Below are positions 25,701 to 37,400 of a stretch of DNA of 64,000 nucleotides, in pieces (the stretch's first letter is position 1; each line of letters starts with the position of its first letter). The stretch spans positions 124,001 to 188,000 of the forward strand of contig NW_004457695.1 of assembly GCF_000203815.1 (NCBI RefSeq). The letters are read 5' to 3'. The stretch comes from Cavenderia fasciculata. Lineage: Eukaryota > Evosea > Eumycetozoa > Acytosteliales > Cavenderiaceae. The position numbers and the translations under genes are program-made. Below the pieces are notes generated by a model that was not told the origin of the DNA, did no database searches, and worked only from the letters and a program-made list of their open reading frames with translations.

Positions 25701-26785
25701 ATCGTTGGATGCTCGACTATTTCCCTCTGTAGACATCTATAACAAGGCGGATTTATATCAACTCCCAAATCTACTTGATTATTTGGTGTTTTCATCTGAT
25801 TTCAAAACCAGCTTTGTTTCCCAATTGGAGAACAAACAAAGAAGTACAACAATATATAGTCGAGACGCAATCAATTCCAACCTGATCCCAACAAAAGAAA
25901 TGGATGATAAGCAACAAGAAGGTTTTGGAGTGGAAAATATCATTTTTAGAGAAACAGGGGAGAAGGTATTGTTTCCTAAATGGATGATTGGACTGTATCC
26001 AAATTGCACAACCACAAATCTTGGGGAGTTTCCAATATACTCTATTCATACATTGGATCAGGGAGAGATTATTAATCATCCACCAGAAAATTACTTCAAA
26101 TCATATTTGTTGATACCACCTATATTACCTATCAAAAATAGTGACCAGTAAGTAAAGTTTGACACAACCTCATCACCCCAACGCACTTTATATTATATAG
26201 TATAGTATTTTTTAAATACTAAATATTAATTTGGTTTTTATAATTTATAATAGTCATTCTTATTTCGAAAGCATCAGAGTAAAGGTTTGGACCAAAAAGT
26301 ACGATGGTGAGAAAAAAGGGTTTTTCGATACCAGAAACAGTTCTTCCCGCCATTGGCGAATCATTCAACTCTCTGACACTCAAACATCTATGGTCATGGC
26401 TGCTCGCCAAATCAGACTCGAATTTAATGATAAGAAATTTAATGAAACACTGATGGATCAATTATATTTTCTTGTCAACAATGGAAAGAACAAATTCCTA
26501 CCTATCAAACTTATTTATGGGTTCGACAAGGATACGGAACCTGGTATTCAGATGGTGATTAGAGACCCATTAACCCAATTCTTTTCAAACACCCCCATAA
26601 AATCAAATTTAAATCCCTCAAATCAAGCCTTGGTTAAATTTGATGTCGATACTGAAGACGAATCCAAAATTTTACCAAACTTACCAGCACCCTATTGGAT
26701 ACCAAAAGATTTCCTACAAAATACTTTATCCCAAAGCGATTTTAATAGATTAAAGAAATTTATTGATAATATGAAAAGTGACTAG
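22774..26785 (+). CDS. secreted MACPF protein with beta-helix and PA14-like regions, gene B
   Basis: Six exons are inferred: 22774–23021, 23107–24525, 24601–25226, 25306–25373, 25438–26147 and 26254–26785. They join in frame to 1200 residues. Domains: signal peptide (LNLFLVLYIITTLVSG); a beta-helix-like region (SVTLLNCSASYGSAIFIVNS and following units); a PA14-like region at about 310–430 (FINPFDGKISFLFEL); Cys-rich repeats (CGDGVKDNNETCD, CGNGICDEKNYNQC); the MACPF domain at about 560–760 with VKKFGTHFMKKVVLGGKLS; and a beta-rich C-terminal third. The MACPF signature is closer to the consensus (FGTHF) than in gene A. Intron positions only partly match gene A, so the duplication is not recent. 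The protein is probably exported or lysosomal and membrane-acting by family, but this is untested. It converges on family copy 2, with only 76 bases between stops. Confidence 0.87.
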
Positions 26786-26861
26786 GATAATAATTAATAA
26801 AAAAGTTTAGCCAACTATCTTAACACAACTTATTTTAATTTTAATTATTAGTTTATTATGA

Positions 26862-29495
26862 TTAATACCTATTAATACTCAACAGGTTATATATGTGATT
26901 GGAATATGCTAAACTTTTAATGAATAGTCCTTTTAAAAGGTCATTGGTCAATTCATATTGATCTGATTTATCATCGTTGTTTGTTGTTGTGTTGTATCGA
27001 TAGAATCTAACAATATCAATGTATCCATGTTGTAATGATCGTTTGTGACTGTTTTCAAATGGATATCCATCCTCGTATTGCCAAATAATACTATCCAACA
27101 TATCTTTGTGATCGTTATCTTTGGTACAATGTGATTTGATAAAGTATTCTGTTTTGATTTGTCTGACTATTGAATCATGAAGTAGCACGACTTGATCTTT
27201 GTATTTGTTGTCAATTATTGATGTTTTGTTGGTATTAAAGTTGTTGATTGGATGATCTCTTTCAATTTCATCCTTACTCGTTAAATATGGGCCTCCAAAA
27301 GGATTATTATAATTGCCAACTACCGACTTAAAATGATCATTATATGGAACACCTTCTTTCCTTGCCTCTGTACTCGATATATATTCATCAGCGAGGTATG
27401 GTACCAATGATAGATGTTCATACAATGGCAAACGCCATATGATATATCCGAGATAGATATTTCTATCTATAATGTGTAGTTGATCCAAAAGATATTTCAA
27501 TGTATCGTATTGAAAGTGTGTGTAGAAATATTCTATCCAACTTTTTAAAATGATTGTTCTTGCTATTATTTGATCGGCAGTGTCTGCATATTCTTGTTGA
27601 TTTGGTTCAAGAGGTGCATTATAGTTGTATTTATAACATTTGAAAAGTATTTGATAGAAAAATGTTACATCTTCCAATTTGGGTTCCTTGTCTTGTACAA
27701 ATCTTGTAAAGTAATAGTTTGAAGTATTTGTATCACAGTCTTCTTGTTGTAGTTTTCCTGGTACAAAAAAAAATTGAATCATCTCTTTGTTGTGTGATCT
27801 AACTGAGTAATCTTTCAAACATTGAATATCCAACTCTTGGATATTATGACTCTTGAACCAATGATACATTTCCACCGAGTTGATGCATTCTGATATATTC
27901 ACCCAAACACAAGGAGGAGAAGGAAATAGTTGATAAATTAATTCTATAATTTCCATATCAACATTGCTCCTTTTCAAATCCATTATTTCTTCTTCCTTTG
28001 GATTGTATATTGATATTCCAATTGATTTGTATTCTATTGCTTTGTTTAATAAATAGATCATTGTTTCTTTGTTGCAATTATTAAACTTAATCCGAACCCA
28101 ATCTTTTATGAAATCTATATTACTATTATTATTATTGTTGTTGTGTCTATTAAATTCGAAATTTGATATTAAAAGTTTAGCAATCTCCATCGAGTGATCT
28201 TTAGCACGAACTGATTGCCAAAGATAGAAATAGAATGGGTGTGTTGGTAATTGATTGATTAGATATTCCAATAGGTCTATTCGTGATTTTGATATTATTT
28301 TCTTTATATATTCTTGTCGTGGGACTAAGCCAACTTCTAAATATGACTCCAATACCATTTTAAAACACTCTAGTGTTATAAATCGAAACATCTTGTAGAG
28401 ATAGTCGCAGACCCTTCCTCGATGTACTGAATATAGGTATTTGTATGTTTCAAAGTTATATAGCTGTGCTGCGTCACGGACTGCACTAAAACAAGCCTTT
28501 CTGATGCTGTGTAAATAATGAACAACATCCACTCGATATGTGTCAATGTTGTAAAAAATGTTCAAATTATTATAATTATTTTGATTATTATTATTAACAA
28601 GAGATTGACAAGTATCAATGATGATATCAGATATTGTAATATTATCAACATCATAACTAGGTGATGTATAATACCAACTAGGTGGAAGGTGTTGATTTCT
28701 ATAGCTTCTATAGTTTTCTTCTTCATCACCAAAAGAAGGTATACCAAAATTAGATAAATAATACAACAATACATCTTGATCGATAAATCTTGCATAGTTG
28801 GTTATCTCTCGAATGTATGATTGATCGGGATGAAGTTGATAGATGAATAGAAATGATTTCAATGGTCCGTGAATGATCGATGATTGATAAATGTACATTA
28901 TTACCTCTGGAAGGTGTCGATGGTATCTGTGATAGATGTATTCAACTATATCTACTCGTTCACCAATACATGCATTCTCTATTATCTTGAATAGATTTGG
29001 TACAAATCCAATCTTCTCCACTTTATCATTATTATCATCATTATAATTATTATTATCACCACTTTCTTGTTGTTGTTGAAGATTATCATTATTCTTTCTA
29101 TCAAACCAAATATAACGACTATATTGTTGCTCCAATTTCAACAAACTATCGATAAGAGTTGATTTGAAACCGAATCTAGCTTGCAGATAGATATTATCTT
29201 TGATGTCATCCAACCATCGATACGATTGAATACTATTCTTTGCACTCGACGGTGTTATTCTATCCAATGCTATGTGTTTGATGTTGTATGGTTCTTGGTA
29301 TAGTATTTCTCTCAGGCGAGGACATGAATATTGTAATTTATCTTTCACAAAGTCATAGTTATCCAATCTATAGTGAGGATAATAAATACAATCTAGTTGA
29401 TATCTATTCAACCGATATACATAATTGAATATCAATCTACTTGTTACTATGTTACGACACAAAACTATTGAAATTAATCGGTGCAGAGCTGTCAT
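26862..29495 (-). CDS. dictyostelid multicopy family protein with ankyrin-like repeats, copy 2
   Basis: Intact frame of 877 residues from MTALHRLISIVL at 29495. The frame stays open 41 codons further upstream, but that segment (Ile/Phe-rich, to 29618) is best read as leader, because the conserved family start is the Met at 29495. The domain layout is as in copy 1: conserved N-terminal module, variable Asn-rich centre with degenerate ankyrin-like units (SMEIAKLLISNFEF, NKEMIQFFF), and a strongly conserved C-terminal part. The 69 bases before the Met are shared, essentially unchanged, with broken copy 3 at 55811. Asn and Gln tract lengths differ between copies. The gene is head to head with the secreted deaminase-like gene and tail to tail with MACPF gene B. 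Function unknown. Confidence 0.78.
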   Translation of the reverse strand: MTALHRLISIVLCRNIVTSRLIFNYVYRLNRYQLDCIYYPHYRLDNYDFVKDKLQYSCPRLREILYQEPYNIKHIALDRITPSSAKNSIQSYRWLDDIKDNIYLQARFGFKSTLIDSLLKLEQQYSRYIWFDRKNNDNLQQQQESGDNNNYNDDNNDKVEKIGFVPNLFKIIENACIGERVDIVEYIYHRYHRHLPEVIMYIYQSSIIHGPLKSFLFIYQLHPDQSYIREITNYARFIDQDVLLYYLSNFGIPSFGDEEENYRSYRNQHLPPSWYYTSPSYDVDNITISDIIIDTCQSLVNNNNQNNYNNLNIFYNIDTYRVDVVHYLHSIRKACFSAVRDAAQLYNFETYKYLYSVHRGRVCDYLYKMFRFITLECFKMVLESYLEVGLVPRQEYIKKIISKSRIDLLEYLINQLPTHPFYFYLWQSVRAKDHSMEIAKLLISNFEFNRHNNNNNNSNIDFIKDWVRIKFNNCNKETMIYLLNKAIEYKSIGISIYNPKEEEIMDLKRSNVDMEIIELIYQLFPSPPCVWVNISECINSVEMYHWFKSHNIQELDIQCLKDYSVRSHNKEMIQFFFVPGKLQQEDCDTNTSNYYFTRFVQDKEPKLEDVTFFYQILFKCYKYNYNAPLEPNQQEYADTADQIIARTIILKSWIEYFYTHFQYDTLKYLLDQLHIIDRNIYLGYIIWRLPLYEHLSLVPYLADEYISSTEARKEGVPYNDHFKSVVGNYNNPFGGPYLTSKDEIERDHPINNFNTNKTSIIDNKYKDQVVLLHDSIVRQIKTEYFIKSHCTKDNDHKDMLDSIIWQYEDGYPFENSHKRSLQHGYIDIVRFYRYNTTTNNDDKSDQYELTNDLLKGLFIKSLAYSNHIYNLLSINRY

Positions 29496-29947
29496 TGCAA
29501 AAAGAAAAGGAAAAAATAAAAAGAATATTACAGGGTGCCGTATTATTATTATATTAATCAAAAATCGAAATATAAATTTTGTGTTTTGTTTTTTTTTTTC
29601 TTTTTTAGTTGTTAACAAACAATTGCTGTTGCATGGAAATGACAGTGGTTGTAATTAGGAATTCATTTTTATGTCATTCTGAGAGTGACTACCGTTGCAG
29701 TTTTTATATGACAGAATATAAAAGGAAATCCCACTCATGTACGATAATGTATTATTTTATTATCATATCAAAAAATTTTTCCTTGATAGGGTGTAATTAC
29801 CACAGTTGTAAAATATCCTTTTTCGCCCTATTCTTTTATTATTAAATTTATTTGTTTCCCAAAAATTCTTTTGTTCATTTGCACTGATATTAATCTGTAC
29901 AAAATTATCATTTCATATTTTGTGAATTGACAATATACAATTTTAAA
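29496..29947. promoter_or_regulatory. divergent region between family copy 2 and the secreted gene
   Basis: 452 bases. 29497–29568 is the leader shared with copy 3. 29631–29670 and 29673–29745 are the two blocks shared with 13.7–14.3 kb, one inverted and one direct. It probably drives both genes. Confidence 0.6.
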
Positions 29948-31481
29948 ATGCATAAAAAAATAATAATTATCATTTTTTTTTTAATTTTAATCAAATTACT
30001 TTACTCAACTCCCGAAGATGTGTTTTATCAACAATTTGGAGAGATTTATTCCTTCCGGAAATCATTTTTATGTTTCGAATGTAAAACCGTTTTGAATTTA
30101 ATGTATGGAAGAGGAACACAAAGAGGATTTGTTTTTATTATAAAATCTCAAGATAAGAATCCTGATAATTCTAAATCCCTTGTAAAGGAGAATATTCCTT
30201 TACAGGAACGAAATTTTATCAATAAGTATATCCAATTTCATACGGTTGATGATATGACCACAATTTATCAAGATGGAGAAATGAACAATATTATTTTGTA
30301 CAAAGGTAAATACTATGAATTTTGGACTTTTCCTTTATTAACCACCTCTTTCTTGAATAGAAAAAAAAATCCAATTAAAAGATCAAATATTAATTATATC
30401 AGGGATTAAAACAACAAGAGATTTCAACACTGCAGGGGGTAACACAACAACAAAAAACCCCTCAAATCAAAATGACAATTCATTTCATTCAGAGTACCGT
30501 TTGTTATCTGTTATTAAAGAATCATTGGATATAAATGGAAACAACAATTATGTGTTTTATACACTTCACTTCCCTTGTTCAAGTTGCTTTACAGATATTG
30601 AAAATTTTTATAAACAATTTCAACAACAATCAGAAAGCAAAGAACTAGACATATCTGCAAAGAAACCTAGCTATATACACTCTAATTTTCCTCCATTGGA
30701 TCAACCTAAAAAAAAATATTTAGATATTAATCATCCTTCCAATCCTCTCACACCTAGAAATTTTAAAATGGGAGTTTGGGGTACTTCAAATTTGGAATTC
30801 ATCCCTAAAGAAAAGAACCATATTCAAGATCTATTGTTGTTATTTTCTTTTCAATGGGATCAAGACTGGGAGCATTTTAAATTGATAAAACAAGCTGATT
30901 CTAATAATTTTAAAGTAGAAATAGTTGGTGGAAAAGTGTCAAGAGATGGTAAATCAATAGAACCAATCTTGTCCTTTCAAGAATTTTTATTAAATGCAAT
31001 GATTGAGAAAAAGTTTTTGTCGACCCGAAACCTGGCAGACCCAATTAATATGTACAAATCTTTGATTGATGGAGCCATTAATAATTTTTTTTGAAATTAA
31101 TATTAAAGATTTTCGATCAATTGAACCATGGTAAGAGACAATATTTGGTAATTTACTTTCCCAATTAACTAATTAAAATTAATTTTTAGGAATGCTTTTT
31201 TGAAAGATAAAACAACCCCAGAAGAAACAAAAGAATTTGGGGAAATATTAAGTAGTAGCCGAGTTTATGACGAAGAGTATGTTGAATAGTTTTAAACCCC
31301 ATTTTTCGCGATGAAACAACTCATTTTTATTTATTTTAGAACTATTTTCAAACCGTCAACAAACATATCCCCCACTGAAGCATCAAAAAACTGTTTTCAA
31401 TTTCGATGGAGATGTATAGCCCCAATCGGACCTGCTTTTTTCAAAATCAGAAATTATTTGTATAGAAATCTAAAGGGATAG
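29948..31481 (+). CDS. secreted protein with a cytidine-deaminase-like zinc motif (candidate)
   Basis: The start Met at 29948 opens a strong signal peptide (MHKKIIIIIFFLILIKLLYS). An N-terminal domain follows (FRKSF, KTVLNLMYG, TQRGFVFIIKS), which could be the first beta hairpin of the deaminase fold. After an intron at about 30306–30402 the core reads D-N-S-F-H-S-E (His codon 30486–30488), a helix (YRLLSVIKESL), a strand (NYVFYTLHF), then P-C-S-S-C (30573–30587) and another helix. H-x-E-x26-P-C-x2-C fits the AID/APOBEC-like zinc-site pattern exactly. Further introns are likely at about 31131–31189 and 31277–31339, with the end at 31481. The frame looks interrupted about once in the later part, which may be decay or a sequencing slip. 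Substrate unknown. Export suggests an outward-acting effector or a defence protein, but that is inference. Confidence 0.6.
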
Positions 31482-31608
31482 AAAACATTCGCATGTTCTG
31501 CTGTGGCATTTTAAACGAAAAGATCCTCAATAAATTGTGAACGTTTAAATTTATTGACATCTATAGATCTTCAAGTATACTCCCAACCAACCACCTGGTC
31601 TGTCCAAA

Positions 31609-32602
31609 TTATAAAGAAAGTGACATGTTTGAATTCCAATCCTCCCAATATTGTTTAGCTCGATTCAAAACGGCAACCCATTCATTCATGACATCTGAAC
31701 TTTCGGCACCCAACACTAGTGTATGTTTTGGATGCACCAATTGGAAACAATGCAACTGTGTCTTTAATTTCTTTTCCTTTGGTATAACCTCTATCAATTT
31801 AATCTCTAATACATTAATCTCTCCATGTGGTTTTGGATCCTAAAAATTAAATCAAAAGTAAAATAATTTAAATTAATATTATTATTATTATTATTAACAA
31901 TTATTATCAATTATTTGTTTCATCCATGCAATCATACATTATGATATTTATAATAAGATAAAATATCTCTATCCAAACAAAACCATCTTGTTTTCCAACC
32001 TTTCATTAAACCATTTTCCTTTGATAGGAAACCTTGTTTTGTTGGAAGGGTGTCTGCCTTTTCCTTGAGGGCATCTTCGGCGATAAAGTCTGGATAGAGA
32101 TATTTGAGTAACCAGTTTTGAGATTTACTGGCGTTTAATAGAAAATCGTTTGTTGTCACTTGCAGCATTCTTTCGACCATGTTGGCGACGTCCTCGGGTT
32201 TGAGCGGACGATTGTTAAAGAGTATCGTCTCGACCTTTTCTCTTAATTTTTTTTGTGCGACCGCTGGCGAATCCTCACCGACGGTGACACCTCCAACCTC
32301 TCTTGATATTTTTACTGTACAAATATAGTATCGCAGTGCATCGACCAAATCACACAGTCGTGTAGGTGATGCTCTATCCGACTGCTCCTCCATGACTTTG
32401 GCACAAAACCACAACACCGACGATGCATCAACCGATGGGATCTTGTAATACTTGGTGGCCATTTGTATAAACTGTGACACACTATTCTTTACCTCTTCAT
32501 ATTTATTCATTTTTACATATGCTTGTATTATTGATTCATATGCTAATCTTTCTTCCCTAAAGCGTAAATAAATAAATAAATTAATAAATATTCTATTTAT
32601 AC

Positions 32603-32685
<83 letters not shown>

Positions 32686-33654
32686 TACATACTTTGAACC
32701 TTGATGTATATTATTTAAAATGATTCTATGACAATCAACAGAAGATTGATAATCTCTTTGTTCTTCATGAACCTTTCCCTTTTCCGTGCATAGAGTGATG
32801 ATTGATTTCTTCAAATCGTAGAATCGTTCAGTCTCTAGTTTGGACGCCTCGTTATTCTGTACAAATTTGACCAAGACATCGATGGCTTGTCCGAAAAGGT
32901 CAGTGATATGAGTGACACCTTCACCGTGTCCGCGATCATTGATTTGCAGTGCAAAGCGATTAATGTCAATGACTAGTTGCGAGTATGTCGTAAACGAGCC
33001 AACAGCCTTGCGTTGAAACGAACGGATAAACAATTTGATTGCACCTTCAAACTCGCCACGTTCAAGCGACGTCGATGCCAACAAATCCAAACATATGCAC
33101 ACTTCATTTGAATCGACACCATAGAGAACCTCACGAATCGACAATGACTCGCTACCATACTTGTACGACTCTTCAAACAAACCAACCTTTCTACAACAAT
33201 CCGATAATATATACATAGTGTAACCACATATTGGTGAGTCTTTTTGTACTACCACATCCAAATCTGGTAAAAGTTTCTTTAATGATTCTACTTTGATTAA
33301 ACTATGTTCATCTAAACATATTTTAATCACTACAATGTTATTAATCGAAGAATTGGTAAAAAAAGGTTAGAATTTTCCAGTCATACTTCCTCGCTGGTTG
33401 ATATGAAAATTAAAAAATATGAGAGAAAGAAATGTTCATCATCATCATTCCTTAGCTTTAAAGAATAGTTTATAGTATTATGGTATAGTAATACTAAAAC
33501 TAAATAACACCAATAATACTACTACTATTTTTGAATAAGATTATTATTATTATTTACCTTTTGTTATAATGTCGTTGAATTCATTCTTTGATTTGCCTGG
33601 TTTTTGAAACCTTTGATTTGTTTCAAGTGTCTTGTTTATAAAGATTTCAGACAT
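31609..33654 (-). CDS. TPR-like and PH domain protein
   Basis: Four exons are inferred: 33558–33654, 32693–33329, 31938–32556 and 31609–31839. They join in frame to 527 residues starting MSEIFINKTLETN. Residues about 40–280 form helix pairs of TPR type (SYKYGSESLSIREVLYG, GEFEGAIKLFIRSFQRK, QRDYQSSVDCHRIILNN). A helical middle region follows (KLREKVETILFNNRPL). The C-terminus is a PH domain (KQGFLSKENGLMKGWKTRWF to MNEWVAVLNRAKQYW). PH domains bind phosphoinositides or proteins, so a membrane-linked adaptor is likely. The intron at 32557–32692 carries a long ATT microsatellite that can be read as poly-Asn in the host strand but is spliced out in this model. A decayed partial copy is at 15310–15535. 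Confidence 0.82.
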
Positions 33655-34419
33655 CTCTCTCTCTCTCTCTCTCTATCCTTTTGTTTAAATAATGATGATT
33701 ATGATGAGAGTTTGTCTTTGTGTTTGTATGTTACTATTACTATTACTATTACTATTACTTGATCAGTTGCTATACTACTAAATATTTATATGTATGATGA
33801 TTATTATTATTAAATGTAATTGTATTAATTGTTGATGAAACTGTTTGATTGATTGATTGATTGATTAAAACTGTGTTTGTTGTTGTTGGTGGGGGGGTTT
33901 TTCTATTGCAACAACAACAATGGTGTGTTTGTTGACAAAAAAAGGGGGGAGAACTAGTAGTAGTAATTGCTTGAATTGCCTAATCAATCAAATTTGATAC
34001 AATTAATTGAATGCAATGTAATGTGTCTTGGCAATGATGATGAACGGTGTTGAGATAATTGAGGGAGGCCTTTGCTGCAAGACTCCTTCTTGCTTGGATT
34101 CACACCCCCCGATTTTTATCAATTTTATTTTTGAGGGGTTTTTTGATCCGCGCCATCGATGATCCTTCACTGAAAAACAAGATCACAACAAAAAGAAAAG
34201 AAAATACCCTCCCCCATAGTTTTTATTTATTAGTTCTTTGTTTCTTTCTTTCTCTTTTGATTCTTTTTAAAAAAAGAAAAGAAATATAATTTATTTATTA
34301 TTTACAACTATATATTTTGTAGGTTACTATGATCATATATATTGTGTGTTTTGGTGCACCAAATGCTCTATTGTTATTATTAATTATTATTATTATTATT
34401 GATTATTATATGATTGTTT
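33655..34419. other. intergenic, 5' flank of the TPR-PH gene
   Basis: 765 bases with CT, ATT, GATT and G-run microsatellites (33658–33674, 33844–33866, 33890–33900). No coding character or RNA gene is recognised. It holds the TPR-PH promoter and the 3' flank of the Myb gene. Confidence 0.5.
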
Positions 34420-37400
34420 TTAATCAGATTCTTGAAATCTCATTTTGAGATGATGATTATTTTTAACCAGTAGTACTTCGGGTACTTTTTGTAGTCGACC
34501 AAGATGGAATTCCTTGACACCTCCATAGAATTGTAAATGTGGATAGGTGAGCAATAGATTCTTAATCTTGAATTTAATATTATTTTTTACAAGTTTCTTA
34601 TTGATGTCGTCAACCTTTTCTGGTACTCCTCCTGCTCCAACTTGATTCTTTTTAGTTTTTGCTTTAATATTGAATGCTAAAAATAAATAATAATGTTAAT
34701 ATTTATGATATATATATATATATATTGTCTCTATTTACCTTCATATAAAGCTAAATAACTTTTTTCGATTGGTAAATTTTTAGTTTGATGTAAAACTGTG
34801 TAAAGATTGAGTAGATTGATTTTGCTTGTATCTGTTTTAGTTTCCATCTTCATTCTATCAATGTCTGCGAGGTCTGGCCATAGACCAGCTTCTCTCAATT
34901 CTCTTTGTACTGGATCCTCGATAATTAATCTTGGTGAGTTTCCATCGACAGTGGTCGTCTTGGTGTTTCTCTTGTAGCAAACATAGTGTTGGTTGCAAAG
35001 GCCATAAACCTTTTCGGTAGAGTAATTGTGTGGATATTGTACGTTAAAGTGTGCACAGTGTTCCATGGTGAGACTGTGAACCTTGTTGTCTGAACTCTTT
35101 GGTCGAATAAATGAAATGGTCTCACAAATGTAACATGGCTTTGGTGGTGACGATGGTGGTTGTTGAGAAAAAGGCGAGGATGAAGAGGTCATGTTGTTGT
35201 TGGTGGTACTCGTAGTGCTAGTTGAAAAATGTTGGTCATCGGTATTTATCGATACAAGTGTTGGTAAATGTAAATCTCCATCATGATCATTCATATTTGT
35301 TTGTTGTTGTTGTTGTTGTTGTTGTTGAAATTGTTGTAATTGATCAAAAGATTGAATCTTTGGAATAATCATTGTTGTTGTTGTGGTTGTTGTTTGTGAT
35401 GTTAGTGGTATTTGTTGTTGTTGTTGTTGTTGATCAGATGATTGTCTGGGAGTATTTGGTTGTCGTGTTGATGGTCTTGGAGATTTGATAGTATTATTAT
35501 TATTGTTACTAGAGTTTGAAACTGCAACAATAAGAGGAGTTACTTTCTTTTTAGATGCCGATTCATTTTTAATTGCTTCGATGGTACTAGAGTCTACATT
35601 GATCAATGTCAAGTCATATTGATTCTTTGTAATCTTTCTCTTCATGGTCGAGTTCCAATGATTCTTGATGGCGCAGTTGGTACGACCTGGCAAGAGTTTG
35701 GAGATCTCTGCCCACTTGTTGCCGTGTTTGGCATGAGCCTCTAAAATAATTCTATCTTCGTTGAGCGTCCAGGCATCACGTTTGATGGTTGGATCCAATT
35801 GGTTGGACCAACGCTCACGACATTGACGACCGTTTCGAAGGGTGAGCAACGATGCAATGTATTTCCATTTTTTGGTTCCGTGGATATCGACCAAATTCTT
35901 AAGCAACTCATCTTCTTCCTTTGACCAGTGACCTTTGGACGATCCTCTTGGTGTTGAGGCGGGAGAGTTGGTTGTCATTACCTCTTCCTCTTCATCGTCG
36001 TCTTCATCATCATCATCTTCATCTTCTTCATCTTCATCACTTGTCTTGTCCATTTTCTCTTCCTCTTCTTCATCTTCATCGTCGTCGTCATCGTCTTGTT
36101 CGTCGTCGTCGCTATTATTATCGTTAACTGAATGATGATCATGATCCTTTGGTAGTAGTACAATGGCTTGTTGAGATGTTACCATAGTAGTAGGTGTTTG
36201 TGAAACAACTGGAGATATCAATTGTTGCATTGTAGTATCTTGTAGTTGTTGTTGTGGCATGATCATATGATTTGGTGGAGGCGGAAGAGAAGAGGTAATG
36301 TGAAGTGGTGATGATGACATTTGGTCGTTCCAATTAAACTGCAATTGCTGCATAAGATGTACTTGAGGGTCGGTTTGTATTTGGTTACAATAAGTACATT
36401 GCCATTGTTGACCGGAATGCGATACAACACAGACATGATGGAAGAGATGTGCACAAGAGTAACAGGCAATAGCTTGGTCGTTGGTAGTGACACTATTTCC
36501 ACATCTTCCACATGGAGTGAGGATGGGAAGTGTTTGCATCTGTAGTGGTACACTGCCAGTTGACATGGCAGTAGATACAGCACCACCCATCGTATTTTGA
36601 AGATGATGTGCTAGTTGTCCGACCATATTCGTGTCATCGGCATTCAACTGAACTGGCGAACTCGTCATTGGACAATACTCATCCAACGATGAATTGGATG
36701 TATTATCAGACACACTAATTGGTTGGTATCCAAGGAATGATCCATTATTATTATTAATAATAGTTGGCTGTTGTTGTTGTTGTTGTTGTTGTAATGGTAA
36801 TGATGGAGCAATCTGACCAGAATTGGATAAATAAGTAGCTGCAGGACAAATGTTGGAGGTAGTTGATTCAGAAAGAATCTGTTGATGTTGTTTTGGTGTT
36901 AGTGGTAGATTTGGTTGTTGTTGTTGATAAAACATTTGTTGTTGTTGCTGTGGAGTTAGTGGATCAGAGATGGTCATTGTAGTTGCCATCTTGTCTGTGA
37001 TTTCACCAGAGGAATTGATGAGATTGAATTGTGCGCTGGTAAGGATACTGTTCATGGTGATTGGTGATGACGAGAGTGGTGAGGTGGCAGCTGAAGAGAT
37101 ACGAGGAGAGTTGAAGGCATTCGAGTCGGCAACCAACGATCCATCGACCATACGTGGTGTTCGGTTGTATTGTCGTGGCGATGTTTGTCCGCCTGCTGGG
37201 TAAGTGGGGAGCGATGAAATACCTGCTTTGATGGCCGATGGCGAGAGGGGGAGTTGATGTGAGTGCAGTTGTTGTTGTGGTGATGGCTTGGCCTTTGTGT
37301 TTCTTGGAGAATATGGCTTTTGTTTTGGTGTGGTCGATGCCGATCTTGGTGAACTGGCTCCTCCCGAAGATGACGTCGAATTACTATTCAGATTTGATAA

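Noticed and set aside
26862-29618. Start at 29618 for family copy 2, adding 41 residues
   Set aside because: The other copies start at MTALHRL, and the extra segment lies in the T-rich leader.
35921-36135. Ser-rich and His/Leu-rich open frames on the plus strand
   Set aside because: They are the antisense of the Asp/Glu codon run (GAT/GAA) of the Myb gene.
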